Assembly: GCA_018882485.1 (NCBI GenBank) | Contig: VERU01000071.1 | Coordinates: 1-9,069, forward strand | Source: Rhodoferax sp. | GTDB lineage: Bacteria > Pseudomonadota > Gammaproteobacteria > Burkholderiales > Burkholderiaceae_C | Length of the DNA stretch: 9,069 nucleotides | Direction of reading: 5' to 3' | Shown: positions 6,900 through 9,069 of the stretch, piece by piece | How the letters are laid out: each line of letters starts with the position of its first letter | Numbering within the stretch: position 1 is the stretch's first letter | The notes under the pieces: generated by a model | What the model saw: only the letters and a program-made list of their open reading frames with translations | Databases searched by the model: none | What the model was told of the DNA's origin: nothing | Position numbers and translations under genes: made by a program

Positions 6900-7889
6900 C
6901 TACTCGATCTTCAGGTTCTGGCTCTTGACCACCTGGACCCAGGCCCGGTAATCCGCCTCGATGAACGCAGCCTGCTGCGCCGGGGTTCCGACCGCCGGCT
7001 CCACCGCTTCCGAGCGGAATCGGGCCATCACATCCGGCATGGAGACCATCCGGTGCAGGGCGCCGTTGAGACGCTCGATGACCGGGGCCGGAGTGCCCGC
7101 CGGCGCAGCAAGAGCGAAATAGTTCAACACATCGATCCCGGCGAACCCCGACTCCGTCATGCTGGGCACGTCGGGCAGCGCCGGCGAGCGCCGGGCGCTG
7201 GTGACCGCCAGGGCCTTCACACGCCCGTCCTTGATGAAGGGCAGCAGCGCCGGAATGGTACCGGTCACCAGCTGAACCTGGCCGGCCATCATGTCCAGGG
7301 TGGCCGGAGCCACACCCCGGTAGGGAATGTGGGTGATGAACGTACCCGTGAGCGCCTTGAACTGCTCCAGCACCAGGTGATTCACACCACCCGCCCCGGC
7401 CGAGCCGTAATTCAGGGCACCTGGCTTCTGACGCGCCAGTTCCATCACTTGCTTGAGAGTAGTGGCCGGCAGGCTGGTGTTGGCAGCCCAGACCAGGGGG
7501 CCGGTGGCAATCAGGCCGACCGGCGCAAACCCCTTGAGAGGGTCGTAGCCCGCCGTCGGCAACGAGGCAGCCACCGTGGTATAGGGGGAGGCTACCAGCA
7601 GCAAGGTGTAGCCATCGGGCGGCTGCTGCGCGACAAACTGCGTGCCGATGGCGCCGGATGCGCCGGTGCGGTTTTCCACCACGAAACTGCCGCCCAGAAT
7701 TTCGCCCAGCTTCTGCGCCACCAGGCGGCCCATGGCGTCGGTTCCGGCACCCGGCGCAAACGGCACGACGATGCGCACCGGGCGCTCGGGATAGGCCGGG
7801 GCCTGCGCCCGGACACCGGGCCAAGCCGCCAGCAGAGTGGCCGCCAGGGTCTGCTGGATGGCGCGTCGGCGGTCGTTCGGTCGATTCAT
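6900..7889 (-). CDS. Bug/TctC-family tricarboxylate transporter substrate-binding protein
   Basis: The 329-residue protein is a periplasmic solute-binding protein of the Bug (Bordetella uptake gene)/TctC family, feeding tripartite tricarboxylate transporters; known ligands in the family are organic acids and amino acids, and this ligand cannot be told from sequence. Seen: a signal peptide with a tri-arginine (RRRAIQQTLAATLLAAW, Tat-like) and a probable cleavage after AQA near residue 30; then RPVRIVVPFAPGAGTDAMG (37-55), GSAGAGGVNHL, the HIPYRG segment, and LPDVPSMTESGFAGID. The start at 7889 is set by the signal peptide and by AGGAG at 7901-7897; an in-frame start at 7997 would bury the signal behind 36 residues. 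No TctA or TctB membrane gene is in the window, so it is an orphan, as most Bug genes are. Confidence 0.93.
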   Translation of the reverse strand: MNRPNDRRRAIQQTLAATLLAAWPGVRAQAPAYPERPVRIVVPFAPGAGTDAMGRLVAQKLGEILGGSFVVENRTGASGAIGTQFVAQQPPDGYTLLLVASPYTTVAASLPTAGYDPLKGFAPVGLIATGPLVWAANTSLPATTLKQVMELARQKPGALNYGSAGAGGVNHLVLEQFKALTGTFITHIPYRGVAPATLDMMAGQVQLVTGTIPALLPFIKDGRVKALAVTSARRSPALPDVPSMTESGFAGIDVLNYFALAAPAGTPAPVIERLNGALHRMVSMPDVMARFRSEAVEPAVGTPAQQAAFIEADYRAWVQVVKSQNLKIE

Positions 7890-7896
7890 GGGGCGT

Positions 7897-7901
7897 CTCC
7901 T
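7897..7901 (-). promoter_or_regulatory. Ribosome binding site of the Bug-family gene, decides the start
   Basis: AGGAG on the minus strand, 7 bases before the ATG at 7889. It supports this ATG, which opens directly into a signal peptide, over the in-frame start at 7997. Confidence 0.7.
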
Positions 7902-7956
7902 GGCAATGAAGAATCGAAGACTGCATTGTGACAGCGCACCATGACAGCAGGATGAC

Positions 7957-7988
7957 GCCCGATGTCGGGCCGGCCAAAACCGGATAAT
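7957..7988 (+). promoter_or_regulatory. Candidate promoter and operator palindrome of the AhpD-like gene
   Basis: The 128-base divergent gap (7890-8017) contains the palindrome GCCCGA-TG-TCGGGC (7957-7970, six-base perfect arms) followed by a -10-like GATAAT (7983-7988), which would start transcription near 7995. The palindrome would then be centred near -31, a position suited to a repressor. Upstream are three TGAC-containing repeats (TGACAGC at 7929 and 7942, TGACGCC at 7953). No clear -35 or promoter for the opposite gene could be placed. Confidence 0.35.
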
Positions 7989-8017
7989 GCGCGCCATCCC
8001 AGCCGAGGACTCAATCC

Positions 8018-8590
8018 ATGTCGCGTTACCCCTTTCCCGAACTGCAGGACCTGCCGCAGGATATCCAGGAAAAGATCCTGGCCGTGCAGGAAAAAGCGGG
8101 CTTCGTGTCCAATGTCTTTCTGGCGCTGGCCCGGCGACCCGCGGAATGGCGTGCCTTTTTCGCCTACCACGACGCGCTGATGCTCAAGGAAGACTCGGGA
8201 CTGAGCAAGGGCGATCGGGAGATGATCGTTACCGCAACTAGTGCGGCCAATCGTTGCCTCTATTGCGTCGTGGCGCACGGGGCCATCCTGCGGATTTACG
8301 AGAAGAAGCCCCTGGTTGCCGATCAGGTCGCCGTCAACTACCGCAAAGCGGATATCTCGCCGCGGCAACGGGCCATGCTGGACTTTGCCATGAAGGTCTG
8401 TCTGCAATCGGCCGAAATTGCAGAAGCAGACTTCGCCGCGCTGCATGCCCACGGCTTCAGCGACGAAGACATCTGGGACATCGCGGCCATCACCGCTTTT
8501 TTCGGGCTGTCCAACCGCATGGCGTCCTTCAGCGACATGATGCCCAACCCCGAGTTCTACCTGATGGGCCGGGTTCCGAAATCCCGCTGA
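8018..8590 (+). CDS. Peroxidase-related protein, AhpD/carboxymuconolactone decarboxylase family
   Basis: The 190-residue cytoplasmic protein is a member of the AhpD-like/CMD superfamily, of the uncharacterised peroxidase-related group. The AhpD redox centre is intact: Cys80-x-x-Cys83 with His87 (CLYCVVAHG, 80-88), with the acidic Glu68 in SKGDREMIV upstream. The C-terminal half (ISPRQRAMLDFAMKVC, then GFSDEDIWDIAAITAFFGLSNRMA) is the usual helical bundle of the family. It would support thiol-based peroxide reduction or a related redox reaction, but the actual substrate is unknown. Start: ATG 8018 with GAGGA (8005-8009) 8 bases upstream. Its TGA is directly followed by the stop of the opposite-strand thioesterase gene. 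No AhpC or other reductant gene is nearby. Confidence 0.9.
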   Translation: MSRYPFPELQDLPQDIQEKILAVQEKAGFVSNVFLALARRPAEWRAFFAYHDALMLKEDSGLSKGDREMIVTATSAANRCLYCVVAHGAILRIYEKKPLVADQVAVNYRKADISPRQRAMLDFAMKVCLQSAEIAEADFAALHAHGFSDEDIWDIAAITAFFGLSNRMASFSDMMPNPEFYLMGRVPKSR

Positions 8591-9013
8591 TCAATCGGCG
8601 ACCAGGCGTCGCAGCCAGTCGGGCAGAGGACGCGACTGTTGCGCCCGAAAGTCGGTCCAGACGGTGGTGGCACCGCCGGCCGCACAGATCCGAAGGGGAT
8701 CATCACTGCGGGCCATGGTGACCCAGGTCTCGAAAGTGCTGCGCCCCGGATCGCTGGCAAACATGCGCAAATGCACATCCCCTGGATATTCGAGTTGCCG
8801 ATAGAAGTTGCAGAACGCGTTCACAATGACTGGGCCCTCGCCCTCAGGCCCGGGCATGCATCCGATGCGGTACAGCCAGTCGATGCGACACACCTCCATC
8901 AACCGGAAGTACGCGGTGTTGTTGAGGTGACCCACCGCGTCCATGTCACCCCACCGTATCGGGTGGTCCATTTCGTACACCAGCTTTTTCTTCTCGGGCA
9001 AATCGATGCGCAT
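8591..9013 (-). CDS. Hotdog-fold acyl-CoA thioesterase (4HBT/YbgC-FadM type)
   Basis: The 140-residue protein has the 4-hydroxybenzoyl-CoA thioesterase hotdog fold and would hydrolyse an acyl-CoA or acyl-ACP thioester in the cytoplasm. The family signature is RWGDMDAVGHLNNTAYF at residues 20-36; Asp25 aligns with the catalytic Asp18 of E. coli YbgC. Later NFYRQLEYPGDVHLRM is the usual second strand block. Length fits the family. I chose the ATG at 9013, just before the conserved core; the frame remains open upstream through a TTG at 9061 to the window edge, so a longer N-terminus cannot be excluded, and the best ribosome-site candidate (GGAG) sits 12 bases before the ATG, rather far. Substrate chain length cannot be predicted. 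The gene abuts the AhpD-like gene tail to tail with no intervening base. Confidence 0.88.
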   Translation of the reverse strand: MRIDLPEKKKLVYEMDHPIRWGDMDAVGHLNNTAYFRLMEVCRIDWLYRIGCMPGPEGEGPVIVNAFCNFYRQLEYPGDVHLRMFASDPGRSTFETWVTMARSDDPLRICAAGGATTVWTDFRAQQSRPLPDWLRRLVAD

Positions 9014-9069
9014 CGCAGTCAGCGGCTCCGGTTCAGCTTCGCTCGATCGACCGCTACGCAAGCCGCTCG

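Noticed and set aside
6843..7931. 362-codon plus-strand open frame opposite the Bug-family gene
   Set aside because: Its translation is rich in Arg, His and Gly without any family signature, and the minus-strand gene has a signal peptide and full Bug motifs.

Overview
The window is GC-rich, densely packed bacterial chromosome, most likely from a betaproteobacterium of the order Burkholderiales. The evidence is the mix of protein families (a long-tailed CysE, a Bug/TctC-type solute-binding protein, scoAB) and the gene orders pmbA/darP-mog and suhB/trmJ-cysE. The family cannot be fixed from sequence alone; an Alcaligenaceae- or Comamonadaceae-like genome would fit. No rRNA, tRNA, IS element, prophage gene or CRISPR array was recognised, and no stretch longer than about 130 bases lacks a gene.

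Layout. Positions 1-909 (minus) hold the N-terminal two thirds of PmbA/TldE, cut by the window edge. Only 23 bases away, divergently, darP (933-1562) starts and overlaps mog (1559-2176) through an ATGA junction. Convergent to mog is cysE (2194-2967, minus), preceded by trmJ (2977-3792, minus); these two probably form a small operon. suhB (3925-4815, plus) diverges from trmJ. Converging on suhB is the CoA-transferase pair scoB (4853-5491) and scoA (5494-6201), both minus. A PAS-LuxR regulator (6280-6846, plus) diverges from scoA across a 78-base region with a striking palindrome. Then come a Bug-type periplasmic binding protein (6900-7889, minus), a divergent AhpD/CMD-family peroxidase-related protein (8018-8590, plus), and a hotdog acyl-CoA thioesterase (8591-9013, minus) whose stop codon directly abuts that of the previous gene.

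Functional reading. The left half (1-4815) is housekeeping: peptide processing, 50S assembly, molybdenum cofactor, cysteine synthesis, tRNA methylation and inositol-phosphatase-type SuhB. The right half (4853-9013) is catabolic or accessory: ketoacid CoA transfer under a likely dedicated PAS sensor, solute capture, thiol-peroxidase chemistry and thioester hydrolysis. The two halves also differ in translation signals: none of the six left-hand genes has a recognisable Shine-Dalgarno sequence, while five of the six right-hand genes have a good one.

The most interesting sequence-level signals are the scoA/luxR palindrome, whose two arms each read as a TAGTAT -10 element for opposite strands; a shared symmetric -10 in the 23-base pmbA/darP gap; an AT-rich insertion inside trmJ; and a C8 tract near the end of suhB. 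No clearly novel multi-gene system is evident; these are regulatory and gene-structure observations.
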